From NCBI GenBank assembly GCA_950295325.1, contig OX485806.1:35774001-35838000 (forward strand): DNA of 64,000 nt. Reading direction: 5' to 3'. Within the stretch, counting starts at the first letter, position 1. Each line of letters begins with the position of its first letter. Below, piece by piece: positions 45,201-55,960 of this stretch. The stretch comes from Polytrichum commune (taxonomy: Eukaryota > Streptophyta > Polytrichopsida > Polytrichales > Polytrichaceae). Made by a program: the position numbers and the translations under genes. The notes beneath the pieces were generated by a model. It had not been told where the DNA came from, ran no database searches, and worked only from the letters and a program-made list of their open reading frames with translations.

Positions 45201-48200
45201 CCCTCGAAAATCGCTGCTCCAACCCAGGTGTTTACTGACTGGCTCGAACACGATATAAATACTACTGTGTCGTCAATGAAAGAATGAAGAATCGGCTCAT
45301 ATCATACCTACAAATTGTTTGCATAAAGTCCACCTCCCAAGGTGTAGTACATTGTAAGTTAGCTTCACAAAGTGGAAGCAAGTGCATGCAGCTACTGATT
45401 GAGGCTGCTAGTTCAGAGGCTGATGCTTCAGTAATCCAGAGTCTGATGCTTCATGGAACTGTTTCTAAACTGCAACATCGTTAACCTCCACCCTACTAAG
45501 GTAGATGGCTCTAAAAATGGTCACTTATTATTTATTTATTTTTATAATAATAATAGAAAATTAAAATAAAATTCTTCCTAAACTAGCCCACTTCTCCTAG
45601 GATATGAACCATGTGGTTAGTACAACATGGTTAGCAAATCCAAATTGAGGCCATAGCCACTTTCCTCATAATTTTTGGAGCTCATATGAAAGTTTTCTTC
45701 ATTATCAAAGTGAAGATTTGCATGCGTGCTCATTAAAATGGTCATATAGGTCCTTCTAGTCATGTTGACTATGGAACCTAGAATGATTATGGCATTTTAA
45801 GCGCACTTCAAACACGTGGTTTTTTGGTATCCCAAACCAAACCACATACCACTCAAAAGTAGGTATCCAAAAAAAAAGAGGTAATCAAATATTAAGAGTT
45901 CTTAGTATCACATTTGGCTCAATTTGGGCTCATATTTTAATTGCAATTTGGTACTTGGAACAATGTTCATTTCAACCTGGCACCTAGTCATCACATTTGG
46001 CCAATTATGGGCTCAATCTTTTCAATGTTGATACTAAAACAACAAAGTTGTGTTGCACCTAAGGTTGACATGCCTAATTTAATTACTAATCTTAATTGGA
46101 CACCTATATGTGAAGGGGAGGCCGCACAAGTTTAAAATGTCAGTTTTGAAATGGAGTTTGGTAGGCCAAGGCAAAAGAATATCGGCCTTGACATGTGCCT
46201 AACTTCAAGGATTTGGGTTTCAAGGTTGGTCTCTCTTTTTTTGGTTAAAACCATTTGTTTCCAACTCCGATCGGAAACAATGGTTTTGAGCCTTGCAAAT
46301 ATGCTGTCTTGGATTAGGGTTGGAGTTGGATGGTTTAAACCCAAAAAAGAGGGACCAACCCTGAAATCCAAATCCTTGAAGTTAGGCACATGTCAAGGCC
46401 GATATTCTTTTGCCTTGGCCTACCAAACTCCATTTCAAAACTGGCGTTTTCAAACTTGTGTGGCCTCTTGTTGAGTGGTGTGTGGCTAGGTGTTAGGTGT
46501 GAGGTGCGGGTGTAAGAACGGATACCAAAAAGACATCATGAGATAGGACTATATGTTCAAGAATTAAAATATGATCCATTCTAAACTCACTAGTCAACAT
46601 AATTGAAGGGACATCTATGACCACTCAAGGAGCACGGGAGTCTTCACATTGATAATGAATAAAATATTCATATGAGCTCCAAATATTTATGAGGAAAGTG
46701 GCTATGGCTTCAATTTGGTTTTGCTAACCACATGTTTCATCTTAGGAGAAATGGGCTGCTTGGAAAAAGTAAGATTTCAAGACCCGTAATCTACCTTAGT
46801 GATTACATCTTGCACACTTTGGGCTCAATTTTTGCAACGTTGACACTTGCAACAAAGTTAATCTCTGCACGCATCTGGCTCATTTTGGGCTCATCATTTG
46901 CAATGTTGATGAGTGCAACACAGGTAAGCCAACACCGGTAAGCTCCACCTAGTGTTCACATCTGGCTCATTTTGGGCTCCGATTTTAATTTTATTTTAAA
47001 GTTTAATTTTATTTTTTTGGGCCAATGTTGGTACTTACAACAGAGTTAACTTCCACCTAGTCATGACATGAACTCATGGCTCATTTGTTTCGCAATGTTG
47101 ACAGGGAAGAAGAGCAATCAGACAGTAGAAGAAGCCTTCACCTCTTTTGCTGAGATCTTAACGTTTGAGAATGTGGGTAATCTGACTTACTTACATGCCG
47201 CAGTAACAGAAACCATGCGACTCTACCCACCAGTGCCCATGGCAAGTTCTCAATCTCTCAACTCCCACACTCCAAATGTATTATAGACTCAATAAAATAA
47301 AATAATGTAGTAAACCTAAGAAGTGACAATTGTGGCTGAAGTATCAATCCCTGGGTTGAAACTATCCTCTCTAGAACAGCTGTTTTGAAATCTCTTCTTG
47401 AATGGTGAATCCAATGAATTGATGACTTGCTGGCTCTAAAATTGAAGCAACATGCTTGGAAAGAGGGCATCAAGAGAAATGCATTGTAGTTACATTAGTG
47501 TCTGAATTAGAAAAGGTTTACACTTCAGATGATCTTAGAACTAATTAGAAGCTATCTTTGTAAAGCAGGGGTCACCATCCAGACAACCCAATAATTGATT
47601 TTTTCACTTTGAACACAATCTACGAATCTTCTTAGGTGCTGACCCCCTGCATGCAATATAATTGCTTGCCACCCTGGGTATCGATATAACAAACCTTGCA
47701 AAATCTGATTGCATGTTATGGTACGTAGTTTTGATATTCTATTATGTTGGGGTTGGATGGGATTTAGTTTTTATTTTTTATTTTTATTTAAATTTTCTTG
47801 TGTTGAGGTTGATATGTGTCATGTAATATATCAATCTCTGCTACTGGCCCACACTAATTCTTGCATTGTGGACTCCAGAACGCGAAACAAGCTCAAGAGG
47901 ATGATGTATTACCAGATGGAACGAAGGTGAAAAAGGGGACCATGGTTGCATTTCATCCATACGGGATGGGGAGAATGCCGTACATTTGGGGAGCTGATGC
48001 AGCAGAATTCAAGCCAGAACGATGGATCAAGGATGGTGTCTTTGTGCCTGAATCCCCGTTCAAGTACATTGCCTTTCAGGTGAGATTGTTTTGCAAAATA
48101 TGTTCATATTATCCAATCAATGACCAATCACAAGTAGGAAAAGGGGGTCTTCTTGACTCTGTTTTCTACTTGACACACTATCGTCTAGGACTTGTCAAAA

Positions 48201-49039
48201 ACATCGCATTTTGTATTGAAATGGTCAATTTGACACATTTGACTCAAAATCCATTCTTTTGATAGATCTTATTAAGTGACACATGTCAAATGGGTTGTGT
48301 CGAAAAGAAATCTTGATTTGCTAGTGAATAGCAATATGTGGTCCTATAGTGGGTGCTTTCCACAACTCCTAGTTATTTTCAGCCGTTGGATAAGCTCAAG
48401 AATCTCCTCCTCTAGTGAGTTACACTTGCGATGATTCACAAAGATTGTCATATGAAGTTCTAGAATTGGAGTAAAAATGCATAAGTTATAAGAATCCAAA
48501 GAGAGCCGATTCTCTACTCTTAAAAAATGTTCACATAGGCCCTCCCAATTGTGTTTACTCTTGAACATAGAATGCTGCATACATATTCTTAAGCACATTG
48601 TTCACACTGTTTATAAATTCACTTGCCTTTTTGGTGTCCGTTCTTAACTGCAAGCTTTGCCATATACCACTCAAGTATAGATGTCTGTATAAGAAGAGTG
48701 ACCACATAATTACAAGGCCCACATATACACCTTATCGTAGCCATATGAGGAACATAGTCCATATTATAGAAGAATGTGCTTCATGATGACAAATTACATG
48801 TTTTGTTTGACTTTGAATATGTATTTTATCCATCATGTGTGCAGGGTGGACCTCGGTTGTGTCTTGGCAAGGATTCTGCCTACTTGCAAATAAAGCTGAC
48901 TGCTGCACTTATAACCCGCTTCTTCGATTTCCACCTGGTTCCAGGCCATATTGTGACCTACCGTACTATGATTTCGCTCATTATGCGTTACGGTTTGAAG
49001 GTCACGGTCAGCTTGGCAGATTCGTCACAGGAGAAGTAA
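42296..49039 (+). CDS. Cytochrome P450, CYP704-like (CYP86 clan) fatty-acid hydroxylase, 6 exons
   Basis: Exons: 42296-42880, 43963-44259, 45002-45227, 47105-47241, 47879-48079, 48845-49039 (TAA at 49037), giving 546 residues, the usual length. An N-terminal anchor (AVGIMVSVAVAIGVWLWWY, about 29-47) predicts an ER membrane protein. Hallmarks are GPKPWPLIG, I-helix AGRDS (329-333), K-helix ETMR (405-408), PPVPM, PERW (461-464) and haem loop FQGGPRLCLG with Cys488. MTLDTTVKVGFGV, VLPDGTKVKKG and GPRLCLGKDSAY resemble CYP704 proteins, which omega-hydroxylate long-chain fatty acids for sporopollenin, cutin or related polymers. The exact substrate is inferred. The first ATG is used; Met8 (42317) and Met24 (42365) are alternatives. 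All splice sites are GT-AG except intron 4, which needs a GC donor. Repeats fill introns 1, 3 and 5. Confidence 0.9.
43080..43660. repeat. Diverged tandem repeat in P450 intron 1
   Basis: Three blocks near 43140, 43318 and 43610 read ACATTTTGCCGAAGGCTATA, CACATTTGGAAGGCTATATA and GCATTTGGAAGTCTATCTGA, each followed by a GAG/AAGCGTTTGT-like word and then TTTAGCTGAT or GTTGAGTTGAT. ACATTGCAAGGTCG recurs at about 43243 and 43482. Periods are about 180-290 bp. Confidence 0.55.
45571..46766. repeat. Large nested inverted repeat in P450 intron 3
   Basis: Outer arms: 45571-45875 (CCACTTCTCCTAGGATATGA, CCATAGCCACTTTCCTCATA, TTTTTGGAGCTCATATGAA, TTTTTTGGTATCC) and the diverged reverse complement at 46480-46766 (GGATACCAAAAAGAC, TTCATATGAGCTCCAAATAT, TATGAGGAAAGTGGCTATGG). 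Inner arms: about 46113-46255 and 46325-46473, including a perfect 76-bp stem. The outer arms belong to the same dispersed family as 12838-13145. The whole lies inside the 1877-bp intron 3. Confidence 0.85.
45935..47104. repeat. Diverged direct repeats in P450 intron 3 ending at the splice acceptor
   Basis: Units of about 90-130 bp share TGGCTCATTTTGGGCTC, then CAATGTTGA(C/T), then a CAACAAAGTTAA-like word and CACCTAGT. They occur near 45915-45990, 45990-46050, 46800-46860, 46875-46930, 46960-47050 and 47060-47104. The inverted-repeat element separates the first two from the rest. The last unit supplies CGCAATGTTGACAG, the acceptor of exon 4 (AG at 47103-47104). Confidence 0.6.
46141..46443. 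repeat. Perfect 76-bp inverted repeat, hairpin-forming
   Basis: The left arm 46141-46216 starts CAGTTTTGAAATGGAGTTTG and ends CTTCAAGGATTTGG. The right arm 46368-46443 is its exact reverse complement. The loop is 151 bp (46217-46367), and weaker pairing extends about 25-30 bp outward and 35 bp inward. As part of an intron it would be transcribed with the P450 pre-mRNA and could fold into a long duplex. Identity of the arms implies recent origin or ongoing correction. Confidence 0.9.
47242..47243 (+). other. Non-canonical GC 5' splice site of P450 intron 4
   Basis: Exon 4 ends ...CCAGTGCCCATG, and the intron starts GCAAGT, the preferred context of plant GC-AG introns. The acceptor is CTCCAG (47873-47878). 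Using the nearest GT (CCA|GTGCCC, 47233) would delete Val-Pro-Met from the conserved PPVPM region. Only the GC donor keeps frame and motif. Confidence 0.75.
48510..48700 (+). repeat. Dispersed repeat fragment in P450 intron 5
   Basis: TTCACATAGGCCCTCCCAAT, GAACATAGAATGCT, TTTTTGGTGTCCGTTCTTAA, ACCACTCAAGTATAGATGTC: a diverged partial copy of the 12838-13145 family. Confidence 0.55.
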
Positions 49040-50285
49040 ATGTGTTGTGAGTGGCCGACAGCCCGGTGATATATTCTAGATCCTTCAAAGCACACAACCC
49101 TCACTTGGGATATGCATAATTGGAGATTTCAGGATACAAAGAATCAAGGTTTTGGGTTGTGTATCTTTTGCTAGACTGCATGGTAAACCTGCAAATCTGT
49201 GACTTGTCAGGATACTAGGCACTAATTATTTCCAGCAAGCCCTATAATGATAGAATAATTGATTCAAAGGACTGCAACCAATCTCAGTGGATGCGCCCTA
49301 CACTTGAGTGTGCCGGTTGCTTTAAAGTAGCTAGGTTGCGGTTGAAGTAGTTTTGCTTCACTTGTACATCAGTATTTTAGAGATGTAAACCAAAGAGTGT
49401 TTTATTGACGAAGTTAGAAAAATAAATTCTAGTATTTGATAAATGATTGTATGATTCTCCTAGATTTTCTGTTTTGAAATGATTCAAACATCGACATCTC
49501 AATTTCATGTACATGAAACCATTAGAATTAGCATATGCCTCATGTTGAAAGAATCAGTTCAATTCAGTTCAGTTGAGCTTGTCTACAGAAAATTGTCATT
49601 TGCACTTGATCACTAAATAGAGCTATTATGTTTACAACTTTTCAATGATGCATTATCATGGGTTTCTATAAGTAACCATCTCTCAACAGGTTTACATCAA
49701 ATATTAAAATAATGCTATACCTTTGATAGGTAGATCACACTGGATCCGGCTACTGCAACCTGGACTTGGAAAGAATAAAATCAGGAACCCACCCAAACAT
49801 GTAGAGGTGAAGATACCTGTGCGAAAAGTCCTGAGAGAGGACTGAATCCTGCTAGTCATCAAGGCTTTACAATTATTATGTGACATGTCCATGTATAATG
49901 CCTTCAAATGTTTTCCAATTTCCCAAATAAAGCTAGTCCTACAGAAGCTCATGTCATTGAAGACATCCTGATTTAAATCCTTTAAATCTCCATAGCTATC
50001 CTTAGATTTTCAATCTGGGAGCCGATTGTCTTTGTCATTCAAGGTCTTCGCCATTTACAGCCAGCTTTGAAAATGACAAAGTTCATCTTCCAATGATGAG
50101 ATAATTTTTCACCCAATGACGATTCTGTACATAATCATGAAAGAGGTGACCTAGACATATATTTGTGCTTAAATGTTCTCGGTCGACAGCATGAGAGTCG
50201 TCAAAAATTTTGAAACTTTCTCGGTAAAATTTACAAAAAGGTAACTCCCCAACTTGCACGTGGTCCTTGACCTTCCAAAATGTTG
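49040..50285. other. P450 3' flank, no gene recognised
   Basis: Probable 3' UTR and downstream spacer. The 82-codon minus frame at 49704-49952 has no supporting feature. No poly(A) signal can be placed with confidence. Confidence 0.4.
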
Positions 50286-50329
50286 GATGTTTGTTGTGTT
50301 TATTATGAGGTGTATGCCTGCTACCTAGG

Positions 50330-50475
50330 GTACATAGTGGTCAACCATAAATGTAAGCACATGACACTTGGCATTTGTATGCTCAATAACATTTTCCTCT
50401 TGCATATTAAAACATAAAACCTTCATCTCAAATACTCCAATGTTCTCCGCTCAATGTCATAACTATCACCATCCA
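50330..50475 (+). repeat. Dispersed repeat (GCATACTAAAAT family), copy
   Basis: TGACACTTGGCATTTGTATG, AACATTTTCCTCTTGCATAT and CTCAAATACTCCAATGTTCT align with 35440-35590 and 1815-1925. Confidence 0.6.
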
Positions 50476-50892
50476 ATGCATGCATGAATTGCTTTGTATG
50501 CAATACCACAAGGCCCTCCTAGTTGTGATGGACACGAGTTAGAATTTCACCAGAAATTTTAGTATGCACATATTGATCGTACCCTAAAATACATTGTAAC
50601 TCACCAAAGGATTATGTCCAAAATTGTAATGGTGACCAACCCTTGAAGGGAGAGAGGAAATTACTACATACAAACATATCTCTTATTTATCCAGTATAAA
50701 AGCCTTGAAATAGTATACAACCTAAAAGTTACTTTTCGATTTATTTGACACCAGAATTTCTCTAAAGACCCTACATTAGTCTAGATAGCCCAAGTCACTT
50801 GAGATGAATCGGCAATAAACCCATAAGGGTCATGTTTTTTTGTGTTGGATGGATGAGAGGTACACTCATGCAATAATTCCCTCTCTCCCCCT

Positions 50893-51300
50893 CGACGTGA
50901 TTATCAGGTCAAACCAATATGATGCACGAAGACCGCCTGTGAGACCCTCAGAAGGGGATATACAAAGCATCTGATGTGCAACTCTCAAATGAGCCAAACA
51001 GATTGTGATATACCATCCTGGCTATGACACTAGGACATGTGAGAAAGAATCATGATTCATGTTATATCTGAACAAATTGTAGTAAAGTACATGCAAAGAT
51101 CTTTTCTGAACTAACCAATGCCTGTGCAAAATCCTAGCTAATGATCTGCACTCGAAGTGACCATCCTATCCTGTTCGGCCAACGTGATGTATGAAGACCG
51201 GCTAGGTCGACACCCTCGGAGGAGGATGTATAAAGAGTATGATGTACAATTTCTCAAATGGGTCAATCTGATTGTAGTATAACAAAGCATCCTGAAATAG
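50893..51300. repeat. Two diverged direct copies 3' of the first C2 gene
   Basis: 50893-51030 (CGACGTGATT, GATGCACGAAGACCGCC, CCCTCAGAAGGGGATATACA, GATGTGCAACTCTCAAATGA) and 51160-51300 (CAACGTGATG, GTATGAAGACCGGC, CCCTCGGAGGAGGATGTATA, GATGTACAATTTCTCAAATG) are about 265 bp apart. They lie just beyond the stop codon of the C2 gene at 51364. Confidence 0.65.
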
Positions 51301-51363
51301 ATACATCAGAACGCAGTATAAGACGTTGAACGATTAATTGTTGGTGGTAGGAAATAAAATTTA

Positions 51364-52589
51364 TCAGCCTCCGCAGCCACCACCGCATCCACCACCACCA
51401 TCTCCTCCATCCAGTGCCGATCCCAACAATATCCCTCCCAACGCCCCGCCCAACAGGCCAGTGCCGAATCCTGCCCCTCCGAAGCCGCTTCTGCGTGTCT
51501 TCGCCGGCTTTTGAGTGGCATATGCTTGCTGGTATGTGTAAGGAGGGGGCTGACTATAGGATTGCCGCTGCTGCGAGTTATACTGGTTCCCGGCGCCCAC
51601 TGGGTAGCCAGTTGGTGCTGCTGCTGCTGCTGCTGCTGCGGGGTAGGCTGTCATTGGTGTTGTGCTGCCAACATTAGCTTTGCTGTAGTGATCTGTCTGC
51701 ACCAGGCTGGGCACCGCCCAAGGTGTGCCCTGTGGCTGCTTCACCAGCTGCCCAACCTTGAGGGACACGTTCAGAAGTCCTTGAGGCTTCCCTGATGGTT
51801 TGCGCACCTGCCAAATGATTCACATACTGAGGTCAGCGCCTGAGGTGACAACTATCTGTAGCTTTCGAATTACAAAGCATTTTTAAGCCTGTGAATTCAA
51901 AGCAATTTTATTAATTTCTTTCTGTTTAGTGGTAAGAACATCGACATTCTGAATGACTAAGATTTTACTGATTCAGTTACGAAATGGTATCAATGGATTC
52001 CTCTCAACGCCCTCTTTCCAATCATCTCACTCTTCATTACGAAACAAAAAAGAACTAAATCAATAGAGGCATTAGAATCTTTAAGAATCAGTGGCGAGCA
52101 GTCCTCAGTTTGTGAGATTCTTCAAACACAATATCTAGTTAGAAAAGACATGACCTAAGAAACTGATCGTCAACAAATAGTTAGTACTTGCTTTCGATGT
52201 TTTGAACTCACCTCATAAGTTGTAGCAATCGGCGGCATGCTGGACCCAGATTGATCCGTCGCCTTGATTCCCGCCCTCAGATCGGAGAGTGGGATGGTGA
52301 CGGTCCCGATGAGCTTGTTGGAGAAGGAGCCGTGGTGGTAGATTTCGACGGTCATCTTGGCACCCCTTTGTGCCAACAGGCCCTCCTCGCACACCAACCT
52401 CACCACCGAGTTCCACGATGGGTTGGCTCCTCCCCGACTGGCCACCGCTGACGGCACCTTCATGTTGGGGTAGATCCACGCCACCACGAAGGGGCTCATC
52501 GTCCCCCCCGACAGCTTCACATTCTTCAAATCCTGTGCCGATAACACCGTCACCTCTATCTCCCGCTCACCCATTTCGACCCTACTCAC
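51364..52589 (-). CDS. SRC2-like C2-domain protein, Gly-rich C-terminus (copy A)
   Basis: Exon 1 is 52589-52212 and exon 2 is 51807-51364 (TGA), joined through a GT-AG intron of 404 bp in phase 0 after TTYE, giving 273 residues. The C2 domain spans about 8-145 (EIEVTVLSAQDLKNVKLSGG, VVAWIYPNM, NPSWNSVVRLVCEE, GTVTIPLSDL, then QGLLNVSLKVGQLV in exon 2). A Pro/Ala/Gln/Tyr-rich linker follows, then a basic TRRSGFGGAGFGTGLLGGAL block and a Gly-Cys tail GGGGCGGGCGG. SRC2-type proteins are small C2 proteins of endomembranes and plasma membrane linked to cold or immune signalling. The loop position usually reading K-M-D-x-Y is MSPFVV, so a Ca2+-binding Asp seems absent. Start: Met1 (52589) or, by alignment with copy C, Met6 (52574). 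Confidence 0.88.
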
Positions 52590-52744
52590 AGCAATTCACT
52601 AACAACACTCAACCTTGCACTCAATCTCAATGAAGATTATCCTCCACCAAAATTTGGTGACTTTGTGTCCCAATTGTGTGGCACCGATCTCAAGTGAATG
52701 AGAAAACGACTAAGATGATGAGGAGTGTTGGACCATATTGTGGG

Positions 52745-52752
52745 ATTTATAC
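52745..52752 (-). promoter_or_regulatory. Candidate TATA box for C2 gene copy A
   Basis: On the minus strand GTATAAAT lies about 156-170 bp upstream of the start codon, in the context AAGTATAAATCCC. That would place transcription start near 52715. It is a sequence match only. Confidence 0.4.
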
Positions 52753-52759
52753 TTACGCG

Positions 52760-53067
52760 AAGAGTCTGTGGGTACTATGGGGATGCGTGTTCGAGGCCTA
52801 GGTCCATTCGAGGAAGGAATCGGAAGATTTGGAACTGCAGTGTTAGCGCGTCGGTATGGATGATTTGATTCAGGCGGAAGATTCTACGCAAACATAGGAA
52901 TTTTCGTTTCGCGCTTGCGTGCTATACACTTTGGGGGTTGCGGTCACACGGTCTCAAACGTGTGGGCGCCGTTCACACTGGCACTAAGCTAAGGTACCCA
53001 AAGCTACCAAAACTACACTAAATAGTCCTATTTAGTGTGGGTGGAAGACCGTGCAATTAAATAACTT
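52760..53067. other. Upstream spacer, no gene recognised
   Basis: Contains the palindrome ACTAAATAGTCCTATTTAGT (about 53014-53033), a relative of the CACTAAATA motifs elsewhere. Confidence 0.45.
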
Positions 53068-53306
53068 GGCCCACACTACACTGAATATGATATTTACTGT
53101 CACGAATTCTGATTGTCTTTCTCAATACTAATTGTAAACCGCGGTGTAGTGTCACCAACACTAAATGTTAACCCAACATTATTTGTCATTCCTTGTAATT
53201 TTTTTGGGGGGGGGGGATTATAGATTTATAGTGCTGCAATTACTGTTACTTACCAAGTGATTGTTCAGCCAAATTTCAATCATCCATGACAATATTTCAT
53301 CACAAG
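53068..53306 (-). repeat. Dispersed repeat with TTAACATTTAGTGTTGG core, inverted copy
   Basis: The reverse complement matches 1-130 over its left half and 40569-40761 over most of its length. It includes a G-run (ATTTTTTTGGGGGGGGGG) that corresponds to CCCCCC at 40659-40665 in the other copy. Confidence 0.75.
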
Positions 53307-55679
53307 TTCCTGACAGCAAGAGAAGGTAGGGTGTTGGCCAATGGGTCACTATGTAATTAAACCCCTACATATGAGAAGATTATAGAGAAAAACAATAACT
53401 TGTGTATTAATGGTAAACTAGAAAATGGACTCATGTATTTAGACTAAGCTAGTCAATTTGGTGTGATAAGTGCCTCCTTACATATACAAAGTCTAAATCA
53501 TGAATAAATACGCCTTTTTTACATATAAAATTCACGTTCGTTTTCCAATGAGAAAGTTATTGAACCTTTTTTCATTCATAGCATGTAAGTCAACAATTGC
53601 ATCAAGCAAAGAAAGACAAGAGTATAATAACTTAGCAATAAGATGGAGAGCAAAACTAAAGGGAGTCCTATGAGTGCTCCAATGTAAAAACTTAGAACCC
53701 AAATGCAAACCCTAACAACAATATATGGAACATGCTCCAGACTATTGGCTTGAGGGGGCTAGCCTGGAATATATAGTGACTAGAAATATAATGACTTGGA
53801 AAATCGTAATTGGCCAAAGGTGGGGGGGCTTGATGTTACCAGAGTTTCCAAGGTGGGCACTTGCCACATGGACTAGTGTTTTCTAGCACTTTCCATGTGA
53901 GGAGAGGGAAAGCAACACTACATGTGCCACTGGTAAAGATGGAGCTTTCAGTATAATGTTTTTGCTACATGATGTTTTTGGGTCATGTTCTCTTCATGTT
54001 GGGGAATGTGCAAAGTTTGTTTGTTATTTGTGTGTAGGGTATTGCTTGTGTTAGGGACAATATGCATGGGCACTAGGCATGTGCACTATAGATGTGCAAG
54101 TTGATTAAGTACAATCTAACCTCATTAATAAGACACTCATTTATACAACACCCTCGATATTACGACACATTTTTGCGCGACCAAAATTTTTAGGTCAAAA
54201 CTCCCTCTTTTATATGATCACAACACTCGATAATGCAACATTTAGAATCTCCATTTTGTCATATTAAAGAGGTAGTTAATACTAAAATTCTTTTCATCTA
54301 TGTTATGTACATCTAAAACACATCCATTTTCACTTGGGAACTCTGCTTATCATTAGGAACTTAATGATAATCAGGGTTACTAGTGTAAAATGGACATGGT
54401 TAGGGTTAGAGTGGCCTCTTGCCTAGTATGTTGCCTTGGACATGGGTGATATAGTATCACCAATATCTTTGTGGACTCTCTTGCATTCTTGCAATTTACA
54501 ATTCAATCTTCTATAGTCTCCAATTCAATCTTGCAGAATTGCACAAGGCTTTGATATTAATGTTGATCTACGTTTAGTAGATGTGAATGATGTTGTTCCA
54601 CCTACAGTAAAACTTAGTGACGCTAAACGTCATGCATCATTGTTGTCTAATTTCTTATTAGACAACTCTTTGCATTTTGGTGTTAATGAAATTATTAGTT
54701 TTTAAAAGTTAATAAGGAATTTGGATAAGATGACAGTTGCTAACTTTGGTAGGCAACACCAGAGATCTTTGGACTCTTATTTCAAGAGTTCTTGAGAATA
54801 TTTATATTTATTTGGAGTTATAAGTTATTATTTCATACCATCTACATTGCTTAAACTCATTGTATATATTTTTAAGCTCATATTACTTATGTTTTTGTAT
54901 TCCCTCAAGAGTACGACAATTTTATGCCATTTGTCATATTAATGAGAAGATGACACCTCAATAATACAACTTTTTTGGTGTTTCCCAAACGTCTCATGCT
55001 AAAGAGGGAGAACAGTAGTAGTATGAGGGATGTGCAAACTTGTGTCGGGGTTTGTGTGCATTTGATAGTTTTCTAATTGTGAGTTTGGAGCTCTTACATG
55101 CACTAGGGTTTGATTTTACTGGCTATTCTTGGTTGCTATTCAATTTTGAATTCGGAGCTCTTTTGGTTTGCATTTGTTGTGTGAGTTGTAAGGTGTGTGT
55201 TTGGAAGTTGTGAGCTCACGATGAAGTATTGAGGAGGCCCTTTTAAAAACCGACATGTACATGTTTTCTTTGTAAATAAAGTTACTTTTTGTGTTTTTTT
55301 GTTGTCTAATGCGGGTTTTTTCGGTTCATTTTGTTGCCCCTCCACTATATTAATGTTGTTCCCAATATACACTCATTCAACATTGTAGGGTAGTTGTTGA
55401 GGACTATTATCATCTAACAACAATGAATGAAAACGTGAATTAGATGAAACCAACACATTAATTGTCATTTTTTTCTCTAAATTTTTAAGGCTCCCTTTTG
55501 TATTCTACGTTTACTTCAAAAATCTTAATAGCTTTTTTGAAAGTATACACTAGACAAAGATAATACCTCTCCCTTATGTATACTATATATGCTAATGCCT
55601 CAAATAATACCCCTACTTACATTCATAATACTTCACTCGTGGTATGAAGAGTCCACCCTCTAGGCTCGGGATATACAAT
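53307..55679. other. No gene recognised
   Basis: AT-rich with no frame showing motifs. 54160-54260 and 54960-55010 repeat word groups such as TACGACA and AATACAACA, suggesting degraded repeats. Confidence 0.5.
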
Positions 55680-55705
55680 GTTTAAGATAAGCATGCCTGA
55701 TTTGG

Positions 55706-55871
55706 TTAGCAATCTTAATTGGACATCTATATTTGTGTGGTGTGTGACTAAGAGTGGATCTAAGAGGTGATAACATAAAGAGATTCGATTAGCAATCTTA
55801 ATTGGACATCTATATTTGTGTGGTGTGTGACTAAGAGTGGATCTAAGAGGTGATAACATAAAGAGATTCGA
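55706..55871. repeat. Perfect tandem duplication, 2 x 83 bp
   Basis: Units 55706-55788 and 55789-55871 are identical, each starting TTAGCAATCTTAATTGGACA and ending AACATAAAGAGATTCGA. The unit is part of the reverse-oriented member of the 12838-13145 repeat family that extends to about 55960. Confidence 0.95.
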
Positions 55872-55960
55872 TTACATGCTCAACATTCGTTAACTATTCT
55901 AGACCTTATAAACAACATGATTAGAGGGACCTATATGACATTTATTTATAGAACCAAAAA

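Noticed and set aside
46151-46474. 107-codon plus frame and 85-codon minus frame in P450 intron 3
   Set aside because: Both are readings of the perfect inverted repeat and have near-mirror content; not genes.
51414-51795. Plus-strand frames of 87 and 94 codons opposite the first C2 gene
   Set aside because: They are antisense shadows of the Gly/Ala/Pro-rich exon 2.
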